A DNA stretch of 64,000 nucleotides from contig WYBT01000056.1 in assembly GCA_011525785.1 (NCBI GenBank), forward strand, positions 208,777 to 272,776. The letters run 5' to 3'. The DNA is from Planctomycetaceae bacterium. Its GTDB lineage: Bacteria > Planctomycetota > UBA1135 > GCA-002686595. Numbering within the stretch: position 1 is the first letter of the stretch; every line of letters begins with the position of its first letter. Positions 19,426 to 28,955 of the stretch are shown in pieces. The notes beneath the pieces were generated by a model. It was not told the DNA's origin. It saw nothing but the letters and a program-made list of their open reading frames with translations, and ran no database searches. The translations under genes and the position numbers were made by a program.

Positions 19426-20451
19426 ATGAGTCGACGCTCGCTCTCCGTTGCCTCGGCGCTGCTGCTCCAAGCTTGGATCACGCCGAGCCCCGCCGGCGAC
19501 GATCGCACCGCGCTCGTGTTCGAACCCTCGGCGGCGACCGAACTCGAGAAGCGCTTCGACTTCGGACTGCGTCTGGAGTGCTGGCCTCGCACGCTCGATC
19601 GAGAGGAACTCGTCGCGCAGCTCCCGCCAGTGCGACTGGAGAACTCGGTGCGCTTCGTCGATCGCTACGCCGCGGTCGCTGGCGGCAAGCCGCTCGACTT
19701 CGTCCGCCACTACGAGCAGCTCTCCGGCCGCTGGTGGTATGGCGACGGCGCGACGGAGATCGACGGCTTCCACGCGTTGACCGGCGCCGACCTGCGCTTC
19801 GTGTGGGACTCCGAACTCGGCGACTACTCGCGCTCGTGGATGGGCCAGTCGCCGCGATTCAGTGCGCAGTGCCCCACGGAGGACATGGACTTTCGCGGAC
19901 TGCTGCCCGCCGGCGGCGTGAGCGTCGGCGACCGTTGGACCGCGCGCGGTCCCGCGTTGATCGACGCGCTCTGGGCGAGCACGGAACTCGGCCTGTGCGG
20001 CGCGCCGCAGACCTCGAGCATCGAGCGGCTCGTCGAAGAAGTGCTCGTGCCGCCGCTGCGCTCCGCGGCTGCTGAGACTGTGCGCATCGAGTGTGAGTAC
20101 AGCGGCTTGGCCCCAGTGCGAGACGGCGATGTTCACCGCATCGCGCTGCGCGTCGACGAGCGCATCGAGCGCGATCTCGCGGAGCTCGCCAACCAGTTCC
20201 TCGACGCCGGCAGTTTGGTCGCGATGTCCGCGCCCGTGGAGCAGCTCACGACGCGCTGGACGCTAAAGGGCAAAGGCGCGCTCGACTGGGATGCCGGCGG
20301 CGGCCACTTCGCACAGTTCGAGCTGTCGCTCGAAGTCGTGCTCGACGCGCGCTGCACGCTGCGCCTGGGCGACGAGCGCTTCGTCCACGACCTGCGCTGG
20401 ACTGGGCGAGCGGACTGGTCCGCACGCGCGACGCGACGCGCGCTCGATTGA
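19426..20451 (+). CDS. Exported protein of unknown function
   Basis: This 341-residue protein begins SRRSLSVASALLLQAWITPSPAGDD, a probable Sec signal peptide. The rest is soluble with alternating charged and beta segments (FDFGLRLECWPRTL, IRIECEYSGL-like patterns, ALRVDERIERDLAELANQFLDAG, FELSLEVVLDARCTLR). No family is recognised. Codon use is normal for the region, and it is followed by a hairpin-forming GC-rich stretch. It stands alone, divergent from the GNAT gene by 192 bp. No regulatory sequence is evident. Confidence 0.7.
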   Translation: MSRRSLSVASALLLQAWITPSPAGDDRTALVFEPSAATELEKRFDFGLRLECWPRTLDREELVAQLPPVRLENSVRFVDRYAAVAGGKPLDFVRHYEQLSGRWWYGDGATEIDGFHALTGADLRFVWDSELGDYSRSWMGQSPRFSAQCPTEDMDFRGLLPAGGVSVGDRWTARGPALIDALWASTELGLCGAPQTSSIERLVEEVLVPPLRSAAAETVRIECEYSGLAPVRDGDVHRIALRVDERIERDLAELANQFLDAGSLVAMSAPVEQLTTRWTLKGKGALDWDAGGGHFAQFELSLEVVLDARCTLRLGDERFVHDLRWTGRADWSARATRRALD

Positions 20452-20708
20452 ACTCCTCGGGGGCCTCGCGGCGCCCCGAAGCGACCGGGGCGCTTGGACA
20501 AGCCGAGTGCGGCGCCGTTCGCTCTTCGCCGGATCGCAGAAGCGAGTCGTCGACTGCGCAACTCAAGAACTCCGAGCACGTATCGCTTGTCGCGAACCGG
20601 ACCGCTCCACAGGCGAGTCCAGACGCCCGACGTGGGCGGATGGGTGACGACGCAGCTTGCGAGAATCGAGCAACTGAGGTAGTTGTTGGACTCAAGGAGA
20701 CCTACTTC

Positions 20709-22617
20709 ATGAAGCTCGTCCGCTCGTCCGCTCGTCCGCTCGTCCGCTCGTCCGCTCGTCCGCTCGTCCGCTCGTCCGCTCGTCCGCCTCGCGACTGAGC
20801 TAGCGTTTCTCTCCGTCCTCGTCGCGAAGGCGCAGGCCAGTCCACAGGGCTTCACTGTGCACAACATCAGTGGCATGGATGCGCTTGCGATGGATGTGAC
20901 CATGTCTGCCGGCGGAGAGTTCGCGTCGGTGAGGACGGTGCGAACGACAATACCCCCTCAGACCGGCAGCGCCGGTGCGGTGTACGCCTGGGATCTGAGC
21001 ACCAATCCCCCGACACTGCTCATCAACGCGGCGCCTCATGTCGGGGGCGCGGAGGGCGACGACTGCGTGCGGTTGCTCGGTCCGCATCTGCTGGCTCAGG
21101 GCACGTACGAACTCGACGGGGTTCCCAACGAGATTCGCATGTGGAACTTGGCGCTGACGCCGCCCGGGCTCGTCGGTGTGGCCACAGCACTCAACTCGGA
21201 TGGCTGGGACTCCGCCGTGGCGTGGGCTGGCGTCGGCATGGGGCCGGTCGGCGCGGTGAGACACCGCTATGGCGGCGTCTCACTTTGGGATCTGACAACT
21301 GGCCTGCCGCTCGCGCCGCAGGCTTCGTACCAACTGCCCGACATCACAGTCAGCGGTTGCATACTGCCGTCGAGCGTGGCTGGCGAAGTGCGTGGCACGG
21401 CGGACTGCATTGCCTTGACTGCCGGTCGGATCGTGTCGATCGCGAACGAGTGGGACCCCAACCAGATCGCGACCTACCGACACTTCTACTGGGGCGCTGT
21501 CGGAATCGCGGAGTTCCAGGGCCAGCCAGGATGGCCCAAGACGTTCATGACCCAGCCGGACCCGCCCCAATGCCCTCAGCCGCAAGATCCGCAGGTGCTC
21601 TGGTACCACTGGGTGCACGACCTTGCCGTGTCCCCCGACGGTGTCCGAGCCGCGGTCAGCGGCACGGACTGGATCGGGGTCTACAACATCAACCGCGGCT
21701 TGCAGATCGGCGTGCGGATGGGCACGAGCTATCCGACGCCTTCGTTCTACGGGTCCCAGAGTCGCCAGACCTTGGACTCGGTGGAGATGACCAACGACCG
21801 GGTCGTGGTCATTGGCAACGCCTTTCGTTTCCAGCACCCGTACGACGGGCCGAACTATGGAAACAACCCACCGCCGAACGACAACGAGTCGTTCGAAATC
21901 TGCGTGCTGGCGCTGCGCGGCGACACGATCGACGACGAGCGTGTCTGGACGACGAACATGCTCGTGCCGAATCTTCCCTTCCCGGCGCGGGCGCGCGCGT
22001 GCGACTTGACGATCACGCCCAATCAGAGCCGGGCGATCGTTTCGACGCGTCGGGCCACGATCGTCTTCGACCTGACGGACAAGCCGTCGACGATGACACC
22101 GCAGGTGCTTCTGACGACGGCGGACCCACTCACGTTCACAACCGGCACAGCCTTTCCGAGCGACGTTGTTGCATGCACCGACATGCGGGCGGTCGTCATC
22201 GGGCGGCGGCCCAAACCGAGCAATCCCGCGATCCTCGAAGGGGTGATCGACGTACTCGACCTGGTCCCGGCACAGCCTGTACCGCCGGCCCCTCCTGTGC
22301 TGGCGAGCATCCTGTCGACGGTCGTGATCGGGGACAGTCACATCCCCACGGATGTGGTGATCACACCTGACGGCAGCAGGGCGATCGTTCGATCCGCCAA
22401 TCCAAACGTCATCGACACAGACGTCAACGCATCGCGGCTGACGGTTGTGGAGCTGCTGGGTGGAACCGTGGAGTTCCAAACTGATGCCTCTCATGGGGCG
22501 CTCGGAGTTGCGCGAGGCGTCGACCACCTCGAGTGCGACAACAAATGGGTGGTTACCGCGGGTGAGTTCTATGCATTCAGCCCCTCGTGCGCTGTTCAGT
22601 TTCTGAGGCTGCCCTGA
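20709..22617 (+). CDS. Secreted WD40/YVTN-like propeller protein, out of frame at its start (candidate phase-variable gene)
   Basis: ATG 20709 follows AAGGAG (AAGGAGACCTACTTC). From it the assembled sequence reads through the 8-bp repeat and stops at 20798. The real body is in the next frame from about 20788 to 22617: LATELAFLSVLVAKAQA is the hydrophobic part of a signal peptide, followed by about 590 residues of propeller-like sequence (SVRTVRTTIPPQ, YAWDLSTNPP, DLAVSPDGVRAAVSG, DLTITPNQSRAIVS). With one repeat unit the N-terminus would read MKLVRLATELAFLSVLVAKA, a perfect signal peptide. No other in-frame start precedes the signal peptide; GTG 20857 would give a protein without one. The next gene starts 1 nt after the stop. 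Probably surface-exposed; function unknown. Confidence 0.8.
20714..20785 (+). repeat. Octanucleotide tandem repeat, 9 x GCTCGTCC
   Basis: Nine perfect copies of the 8-bp unit GCTCGTCC begin 5 nt into the coding sequence that starts at ATG 20709. Because 8 is not a multiple of 3, each gain or loss of a unit shifts the reading frame. Copy numbers 1, 4, 7 or 10 join the start codon to the downstream frame; 9 does not. Slipped-strand mispairing at such repeats is the known basis of phase variation in other bacteria. Short-read assembly could also have miscounted the units. Confidence 0.97.
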
Positions 22618-22618
22618 G

Positions 22619-24349
22619 ATGAGCACGAGAGCACGAGCCTCGAGTGTTTCGCTACTGGCGCTGGCCGTCGTCGGCTCGTCGTCCTCTCTGCGAGCGCAGT
22701 TCGTCACGCAGGTGAGCACCGACGGTCGCGGCGTGTCCTGGCCCGAGCACGGGTTCTACGTCGGTCGCGACGGCATGTCGTCGAACGGACGCTGGCTCGT
22801 CTATCAGAACTCAGGCGTGGTGTATCGCCGCGACCTGTCCACGGGCCTCACCGAGTTGGTGAGCGCTGATTGGCTCACTGGCGCAGGAACGGCTGGCGAA
22901 AACGCATCGGTGACCGACGACGGCCGCTGGGTTTGTTTCGAGACCGACTGGGAAGGCAACGTCCCAGGCGATACGAACTTCGCCTTTGATGTGTTCCTGC
23001 GCGACATGGCCAGTGGCGTCACATCCCGGATCAACCAGGATCGGTTCGGCGGCCAGACGTGGGGCAATTGCTTCCGCTCGGTGATCAGTCGCGACGGTTC
23101 GACGATCGTCTACGAGAGTGACGATCCGAACATCGCGCCTGGGGACACCAACTTCTGGCGCGACTTCTTTGCCTACGACGTGGCTAGCGGGGTCACGGAA
23201 CTCGTGTCCGCAGACCCTACCGGCGTGCCCGGCCTGATCAATCACGCGAGCTGCGCCTCGTTCTCAGCGCCGTGTCAATGGGCCGGGTCATGCTCCGTCA
23301 GCGGCGATGGACGCTTCGTCGCGTTCATGACCCGCGCCTACAACTTGATTCAGGGCGGGACCGCGCCAGCGAACCTCAACGTCTTCGTTCGCGATCGCGT
23401 GACCCAGAGCACCGTCTTGGTCAGCGCCAACAGTCTTGGGCAGGAAGCGGATGGCCCGAGTTTCGTTCCCGCCATCTCGGCGGACGGTCGGTACGTCGCT
23501 TTTCAGAGTTGGTCCTACAACCTGGCCGGGAGCGGCCTCCTGGATCTCTACGTCCGGGACACGGGCGCTGGCACAACCCACCGCGTTGCCTACAGCGCAA
23601 ACGGCAGTCTGAACTTCGGCTACTACAGGAGAGTGTCAATTTCCGGCGACGGAATGTGGGTGGCCTACAGCGCGACCGCGAGTGATCTCGTTCCGGGTGA
23701 TCTGAATGGGGCCAGCGATGCGTTCGCGACGGAATGGCAGTCCGGGACTACACGTCTGCTGAGTCGATCAACGACGGGGCAGGGTAGCGGCGATGGATTC
23801 GATCCCGTCGTGATCTCTGGCGATGGTTCGCGCACGGCGTTTCTCTCGACCTTTGACGCGCTCGTCGCCGGCCCACCCGACGACAAGATCGACCTCTTCC
23901 TGCGCGATGAGCGCGTCCAGTCCGTGCCCGTGGTCGCCTACTGCACCGCGAAGACGAACTCACTCGGCTGTCAGCCGGCGATGAGCACCTCAGGAATCTG
24001 CTCGTTCACGCTCGGCACGCCGTTCTTCGTCACGTCGCAGTTCGAGCGCAGCCATCAGAGCGCGATGATGGTCTGGAGCACCGCGCCCGCGGCGCAGCCC
24101 TTCTCGGGCGGCTTCGTGTGCGTGCAGTTGCCCATGCAACGCACGCCCCTGCAGGACACCGGCGGACTGTCGGCGGCTAACGACTGTACGGGCACGTGCT
24201 CCTACGTCTTTACGGCGCAGTACGCCCAGAGCCGAGGTTTGAGCCCAGGCTCGACCGTCTACGCCCAGTACTGGACGCGCGACCCCATTGGCGCGGCGGT
24301 CCGAAGAGTCAACGCCAGCGACGCGATCGCCTTCACCTGGGCGCCGTAG
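22619..24349 (+). CDS. Secreted TolB/PD40-like beta-propeller protein with planctomycete C-terminal module
   Basis: This 576-residue protein has a signal peptide (SVSLLALAVVGSSSSLRAQ). The main part holds repeated WD40-like/PD40 blades such as SVTDDGRWVCFETDWEGNVPGDTN, DVFLRDMASGVTSRI and AISADGRYVAFQSWSYNL, the style of TolB propellers. From nt 23939 the C-terminal module seen in three other local proteins follows (YCTAKTNSLGCQPAMS, YWTRDP). It starts 1 nt behind the candidate phase-variable gene, so the two are likely co-transcribed and its translation may depend on that gene. Probably extracellular; ligand unknown. Confidence 0.85.
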   Translation: MSTRARASSVSLLALAVVGSSSSLRAQFVTQVSTDGRGVSWPEHGFYVGRDGMSSNGRWLVYQNSGVVYRRDLSTGLTELVSADWLTGAGTAGENASVTDDGRWVCFETDWEGNVPGDTNFAFDVFLRDMASGVTSRINQDRFGGQTWGNCFRSVISRDGSTIVYESDDPNIAPGDTNFWRDFFAYDVASGVTELVSADPTGVPGLINHASCASFSAPCQWAGSCSVSGDGRFVAFMTRAYNLIQGGTAPANLNVFVRDRVTQSTVLVSANSLGQEADGPSFVPAISADGRYVAFQSWSYNLAGSGLLDLYVRDTGAGTTHRVAYSANGSLNFGYYRRVSISGDGMWVAYSATASDLVPGDLNGASDAFATEWQSGTTRLLSRSTTGQGSGDGFDPVVISGDGSRTAFLSTFDALVAGPPDDKIDLFLRDERVQSVPVVAYCTAKTNSLGCQPAMSTSGICSFTLGTPFFVTSQFERSHQSAMMVWSTAPAAQPFSGGFVCVQLPMQRTPLQDTGGLSAANDCTGTCSYVFTAQYAQSRGLSPGSTVYAQYWTRDPIGAAVRRVNASDAIAFTWAP

Positions 24350-24378
24350 CCAGGCCGGGTTGAATCACTGCAGTCGAA

Positions 24379-24402
24379 GCCCCGCGCAGGTGTGCGCGGG
24401 GC
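24379..24402. terminator. GC hairpin between convergent genes
   Basis: A perfect 9-bp inverted repeat (GCCCCGCGC / GCGCGGGGC, 6-nt loop) lies between the convergent secreted propeller gene and topA. It is placed to end both transcripts but has no T-run, so intrinsic termination is uncertain. Confidence 0.45.
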
Positions 24403-24456
24403 GCAGGCCCTCCGCAGTCAGGGCGAGCTGTCAGAGGCTGACACTGCCACGGCTCA

Positions 24457-27141
24457 TCACTTCGAACGCGCGCGACCGCGCTTCTTCTTCGCCGGCGGGC
24501 CGGCGGCGCGGCGTTGCGAGAGCAGCGAGACCGCGCGCTCGTGGCTCACCGAAGCGGGATCCTCGCCCTTGGGGATGGTCGCGTTGGTCTCGCCGTCGGT
24601 CACGTAGGGCCCGTAGCGGCCTTCCTTGACGACGATCGGCTTCTGCGAAGTCGGATCGGGGCCGAGCACGGCGATCGGCGGCGTCGCGGCGGCCGCGGCG
24701 CGCCCGCGGAAGCCCTTGCGCTGCGGCTCGACGGCGTAGAGCGCCGAGGCCTCTTCGAGCGTGACCGTGAGCAGCTTCGCTTCGGAGTCGAGGCGGCGGT
24801 ACTCGGGCTTCTCGACGCCTTCGGGCGGCGCCTTTTCGAGGTACGGCCCGAAGCGGCCGTTCTTCGCGGCGATCGCGCGCCCGTCGCGCGGGTCGGGACC
24901 CAGCTGGCGCGGCAGCGAGAGCAGCTTGAGCGCGTCGTCGAGCGTCAGCCCCTCGGGCTTCATCGACTTGAACAGCGAGGCGCGCTTGGGCTTGGGCGCT
25001 GCCGGCGCTTCGTCCGCGGCGGCCTTCTTCTTCTTGCCCTTGGGCTTGGCGGCCTTCTCTTCAGCGGGCGGATCGTCGCCGAGCTGCACGAAGTAACCGA
25101 AGCGCCCGTTGCGCAAGTACACCGGGCGGCCGTCCGCGGCGAAGCCCAGCGGCGCGGCGGCGCGCTCGGAGGTCGAGAGCAACTCGATGGCCTTCGCGAG
25201 CGTCATCTCGTCCGGCGCGAACGTCGCCGGGATCGTGGCGCGGCTGTCCTTGTATTGGACGTACGGGCCGTAGCGCCCGACGCGCACGACCACCGGCTCG
25301 CCCTCGTGGAGCCCGAGCTTGCACGAGCCCACTTCGCGCGGGTCGATGCCCTCGCCGCGCGACTTCACCACGCTCTTGAGGCCGGGGTTCTTGCCCGACC
25401 AGAAGTCGTTCAGGAACGCGAGGTGGTCGAGTTCGCCCGACGCGATGCGGTCGAGCTCGGTCTCCATGTCGGCCGTGAAGTGGTAGTCGACGATCATCGG
25501 CTCGAGCAGCTCGAGCGTGTGGACCACCGCGAACGCCAGCCAGGTCGGGACCAGCGTCTTGTCGCGCGCCACGGCGTACTCGCGCGAGGTGATGGTCTCG
25601 ATGATCGAGGCGAAGGTCGAAGGCCGGCCGATGCCGAGCTCTTCGAGGCGCTTGACCAGCAGCGCTTCGGTGTAGCGCGAGGGCGGCGTGGTCTTGTGGC
25701 CGCTGGGCGTTGCGTTCGCCACGCTGGCGCGATCGCCCTTGGCGAGCGGCGGCAGCACCTTTTCGCGCTCGTCGAGCGCGCTCTCGACGTCGTCGCGGCC
25801 CTCGACGTACGCGCGGCGATAGCCTGCGAAGTCGGTCGTGCGGCCGCGCGCCAGCGCCGTGACCGCGCCGAAGCCGGCGGCGTCGGTCGCGAGCGTGGCG
25901 GTGACCGAGGTGTAGCGCTCGTCCGCCATCTGGCAGGCCACGGTGCGCTTCCACACGAGGTCGTACACGCGCGCCTCGATCTCCGAGACCTCGCGCGCGA
26001 CCTCTTCGGGCAGGCGGAACACCGAGCCCGCCGGGCGGATCGCTTCGTGCGCTTCCTGGGCGTTTTTTGCGGTGTTTCCGTAGAAGCGCGGGGTCGGCGG
26101 CAGGTACTCGGCGCCGTAGCGCGAGCCGACCAGATCGCGCGCCGCGGAGATCGCCTCGCGCGACAGCGCGGTCGAGTCCGTGCGCATGTAGGTGATGTAG
26201 CCGTTCTCGTACAGCCGCTGGGCGATGCGCATCGCCTCCTGCGCGCGCAGGCCGAGCTTGCGGCCGGCTTCCTGCTGGAAGGTCGAGGTCGTGAACGGCC
26301 CGCGCGGCGAGCTGGTCTTGGCCTCGCGCTTGACGTCCTGCACGGCGAACTGCGCGTGGCCGAGCGCGGCCGCGAGCTTCTGCGCCGCAGCCTCGTCGAG
26401 CACCAGCGCGTCCTTGGACTTGAGCTGGCCGCGCTCGTCGAATTCCGAGCCGCGCGCGAGCTTGCGGCCGCCGATGCTGGCGAGTTCGGCCTCGAAGCGC
26501 GTCGCTTCCTTGGCGAGCTCGAGGTCGACGTCCCACCAGGCGGCCGAGACGAACGCCATGCGCTCCTTCTCGCGCTCGACCAGCAGCTTGGTGGCCACGC
26601 TCTGCACGCGGCCGGCGCTGAGGCCCGGCGCGATCTTGCGCCACAGGAGCGGCGAGACCTCGTAGCCGTACAGGCGGTCGAGCGCGCGGCGCGCCTCCTG
26701 CGCACGGACCAGGCGCATGTCGATCTCGCGCGCCGAGTCGACGGCGCGCAGGATCGCAGCCTTGGTGATCTCGTTGAACACCATCCGCTTGACCTCGACC
26801 TTGGGCTTGAGCACGTCGAGCAGGTGCCAGGCGATGGCTTCGCCCTCGCGGTCTTCGTCAGTCGCCAGGTACAGCTGGTCGGCGTCCTCGAGCAGCTTGC
26901 GCAGCTTGGCGATGTGGCTCTTCTTCTCGCTCGAGACGACATACAGCGGCGCGAAGTCGTGCTCGACGTCGATGCCCAGGCGCGCCCAGGGCTCCTTCTT
27001 GAGCTTCTCGGGGATCTCGGCCGCGCTCTGCGGCAGGTCGCGGACGTGTCCGAAGCTGGCCTCGACGACGTAGTCCTTGCCCAGGTAGTCCTTGATCTTC
27101 TTCGCTTTGGTGGGCGACTCGACGATGACCAGATGCTTCAT
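24457..27141 (-). CDS. topA: DNA topoisomerase I (type IA)
   Basis: This 894-residue protein relaxes negative supercoils by transient single-strand cleavage. The TOPRIM domain is at the N-terminus (LVIVESPTKAKKI; ATDEDREGEAIAWHL at 93-107). The catalytic tyrosine is Tyr318 in ITYMRTDST. The long C-terminal part has several topoisomerase C-terminal repeats (GRYGPYV, GRFGYFV, GRFGPYLE, GRYGPYVTDG) instead of zinc fingers, and a lysine-rich end (KKKRGRARSK). It ends convergent with the propeller gene. ATG 27141 is preceded by a C-rich leader (CCCCTCCCCCA) without a Shine-Dalgarno sequence. Confidence 0.98.
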   Translation of the reverse strand: MKHLVIVESPTKAKKIKDYLGKDYVVEASFGHVRDLPQSAAEIPEKLKKEPWARLGIDVEHDFAPLYVVSSEKKSHIAKLRKLLEDADQLYLATDEDREGEAIAWHLLDVLKPKVEVKRMVFNEITKAAILRAVDSAREIDMRLVRAQEARRALDRLYGYEVSPLLWRKIAPGLSAGRVQSVATKLLVEREKERMAFVSAAWWDVDLELAKEATRFEAELASIGGRKLARGSEFDERGQLKSKDALVLDEAAAQKLAAALGHAQFAVQDVKREAKTSSPRGPFTTSTFQQEAGRKLGLRAQEAMRIAQRLYENGYITYMRTDSTALSREAISAARDLVGSRYGAEYLPPTPRFYGNTAKNAQEAHEAIRPAGSVFRLPEEVAREVSEIEARVYDLVWKRTVACQMADERYTSVTATLATDAAGFGAVTALARGRTTDFAGYRRAYVEGRDDVESALDEREKVLPPLAKGDRASVANATPSGHKTTPPSRYTEALLVKRLEELGIGRPSTFASIIETITSREYAVARDKTLVPTWLAFAVVHTLELLEPMIVDYHFTADMETELDRIASGELDHLAFLNDFWSGKNPGLKSVVKSRGEGIDPREVGSCKLGLHEGEPVVVRVGRYGPYVQYKDSRATIPATFAPDEMTLAKAIELLSTSERAAAPLGFAADGRPVYLRNGRFGYFVQLGDDPPAEEKAAKPKGKKKKAAADEAPAAPKPKRASLFKSMKPEGLTLDDALKLLSLPRQLGPDPRDGRAIAAKNGRFGPYLEKAPPEGVEKPEYRRLDSEAKLLTVTLEEASALYAVEPQRKGFRGRAAAAATPPIAVLGPDPTSQKPIVVKEGRYGPYVTDGETNATIPKGEDPASVSHERAVSLLSQRRAAGPPAKKKRGRARSK

Positions 27142-27440
27142 TGGGGGAGGGGCTTAGCAGTCCGCGCGCCGCCGCCGCAAGGGGGCCGCGCTCGAAATCT
27201 TCGTCATCAGGCGCTCCGGCGAGGCCGGAAGCGACGCCGATAGAGCCCGCTGCCGCGCGTCTTCCCGCGCCTGCGCGAGGCCGCGCGACTTGTCTCGGAA
27301 GCGCCCCCGAGGGCCCTTCACCGCTGTGGAACGCGTCCTTATCCTCTTGCGCCCCTCATTTCCGCCCTCCGAGGTTTCCGCCGCGCCGCTCGCGCGCTCG
27401 ACGGCCCTCCGCTGATCCCATGCTCGCGCGCCAATCATCG

Positions 27441-28490
27441 ATGCAAATTTCCGAGATTCGAGTCGACGGCTACGAGAAGGTCGTCCGCTGCAAGGACGAC
27501 GCGAGCGGGTTGCACGCCATCATCGCGGTGCACGACACCACGCTCGGACCGTCGCTGGGCGGGATGCGCATGCTGCCCTACGCGAGCGAGGACGAGGCGC
27601 TGTTCGACGTCCTACGCCTGTCGCGCGGGATGACGTACAAGTCGGCCGTCGCGGACACCGGACTGGGCGGCGGCAAGTCGGTGGTGATCGGCGATCCCAA
27701 GCTGAAGTCGCCGGCGCTGTTCGAGGCCATGGGCGCGTTCGTCGACAGCCTGGGCGGGAAGTACATCACCGCCGAGGACATGAACATCGGCATTTCGGAC
27801 CTCGACATCGTGCGGCGCAAGACGCGCTGGGTGACGGGGCTCTCGCTCGAGAACGGCGGCTCGGGCAATCCCAGCCCGTACACCGCGCGCGGTTGCTTCA
27901 TGGGCATGAAGGCGGTGCTCGAGGAGGCCTTCGGCTCGGCCTCGTTCGCGGGTCGCCACGTGCTGCTGCAAGGCGTCGGCGCCGTGGGCGGCCGCCTCGC
28001 CGAGCTGTGCAAGCAGGCCGGCGCGCGCGTGACGATCTGCGACATCAACGAGGCGCGCGTGAAGGAGCTGTGCGCCAAGTTCGGCTTCGAGAGCGTGGCG
28101 GACGCCAACCACCTGTCGGTCGCCTGCGACGTCTATGCGCCCTGCGCGCGCGGAGCGACGATCAACGACGCCACGATCCCGCAGCTCAAGTGCAAGGCCG
28201 TCGCCGGCTGCGCCAACAACCAGTTGCTCGAGCCGCGGCACGCCGACGTGCTCAAGGCGCGCGGGATCGTGTACGCGCCGGACTACGTGATCAACGCGGG
28301 CGGCATCATCAACGTGTCGATCGAGCTGGTCCCGGGCGGCTACGACGAGCCCAAGGCGCTGGCCAAGATCGACCGCATCTACGACAACCTGCGCCAGGTG
28401 TTCCAGATCGCCCGGGATCAGGGGGTTTCGACCCATACGGCGGCCGAGCGCCTCGCGGAGCAGCGTCTGGCTGCGGGCCGCCGGCGCTGA
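27441..28490 (+). CDS. Glu/Leu/Phe/Val dehydrogenase (leucine dehydrogenase-like)
   Basis: This 349-residue protein oxidatively deaminates a hydrophobic amino acid with NAD, or runs the reverse amination. The N-terminal substrate domain has ASGLHAIIAVHDTTLGPSLGG and the catalytic-lysine regions MTYKSAVADTGLGGGKS. The Rossmann domain has LLQGVGAVGGRLAEL and DINEARV. Length and the YEKVVRCKDDASG start match leucine dehydrogenases closely, so ATG 27441 was preferred; ATG 27420, seven codons upstream, is possible. Valine or phenylalanine specificity cannot be excluded. It is divergent from topA with a 299-bp gap. Confidence 0.9.
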   Translation: MQISEIRVDGYEKVVRCKDDASGLHAIIAVHDTTLGPSLGGMRMLPYASEDEALFDVLRLSRGMTYKSAVADTGLGGGKSVVIGDPKLKSPALFEAMGAFVDSLGGKYITAEDMNIGISDLDIVRRKTRWVTGLSLENGGSGNPSPYTARGCFMGMKAVLEEAFGSASFAGRHVLLQGVGAVGGRLAELCKQAGARVTICDINEARVKELCAKFGFESVADANHLSVACDVYAPCARGATINDATIPQLKCKAVAGCANNQLLEPRHADVLKARGIVYAPDYVINAGGIINVSIELVPGGYDEPKALAKIDRIYDNLRQVFQIARDQGVSTHTAAERLAEQRLAAGRRR

Positions 28491-28955
28491 ACGACGGGCC
28501 CGGCGGTCGCTGGCTTCCGCCGCGACGCGTCGGGAGCGCTCGCGGTTCCGCGAGAAACTCCGAAGTTGTGTGAAAACCGCGCAACCTTCGGCATCTAGGG
28601 AGGACGAACGTGAAGGCGGCGTCTCCATGCAGCGCCGCTCCACGCGCACCTCCCGCAGCATGTCCGCCCCCCGCCACGCTCCGCGCGAACTCGACCTCGA
28701 TGCGCTCGCCGCGCTCGCGGTGCGACTGACCGCGCGCCTCCTCGAACGCGTGGAGGCGAGCGACGATGCGCCGGTCGGCGGACGCTGCTCGCGCCGATCG
28801 CGCCCAAGCCCGCGAGCGATCGCTCGCCGCACTTTGCGACAACCTGCGCGAAGGCTTCACGGGCTCGGGTAGAGTCTGCCGCGCTGAGCCGTCCCCTCAG
28901 GAGCATCGGGGTCGGCAGAAGCGTCCCCAGCAGGCATTCAGGAGGTCGAGCCGTC
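28491..28955. other. Intergenic region with a possible broken small ORF
   Basis: Between the dehydrogenase and the next secreted gene, a plus-strand frame from ATG 28659 reads an amphipathic helix (RELDLDALAALAVRLTARLL) and then becomes arginine-rich. The helix-like sequence seems to continue in another frame from about 28766 (RERSLAALCDNLREGF). This may be a small gene with a frameshift or chance. The 3' end carries AGGAGG at 28940-28945 for the next gene. Confidence 0.3.

Noticed and set aside
20714..20785. CRISPR-like array
   Set aside because: Units are 8 bp without spacers; it is a simple tandem repeat inside a coding region.
24514..27243. Long plus-strand ORF antisense to topA
   Set aside because: Arginine/leucine-rich shadow reading caused by GC-rich codon structure of topA; the same holds for the long antisense frames over mutS and ugd.
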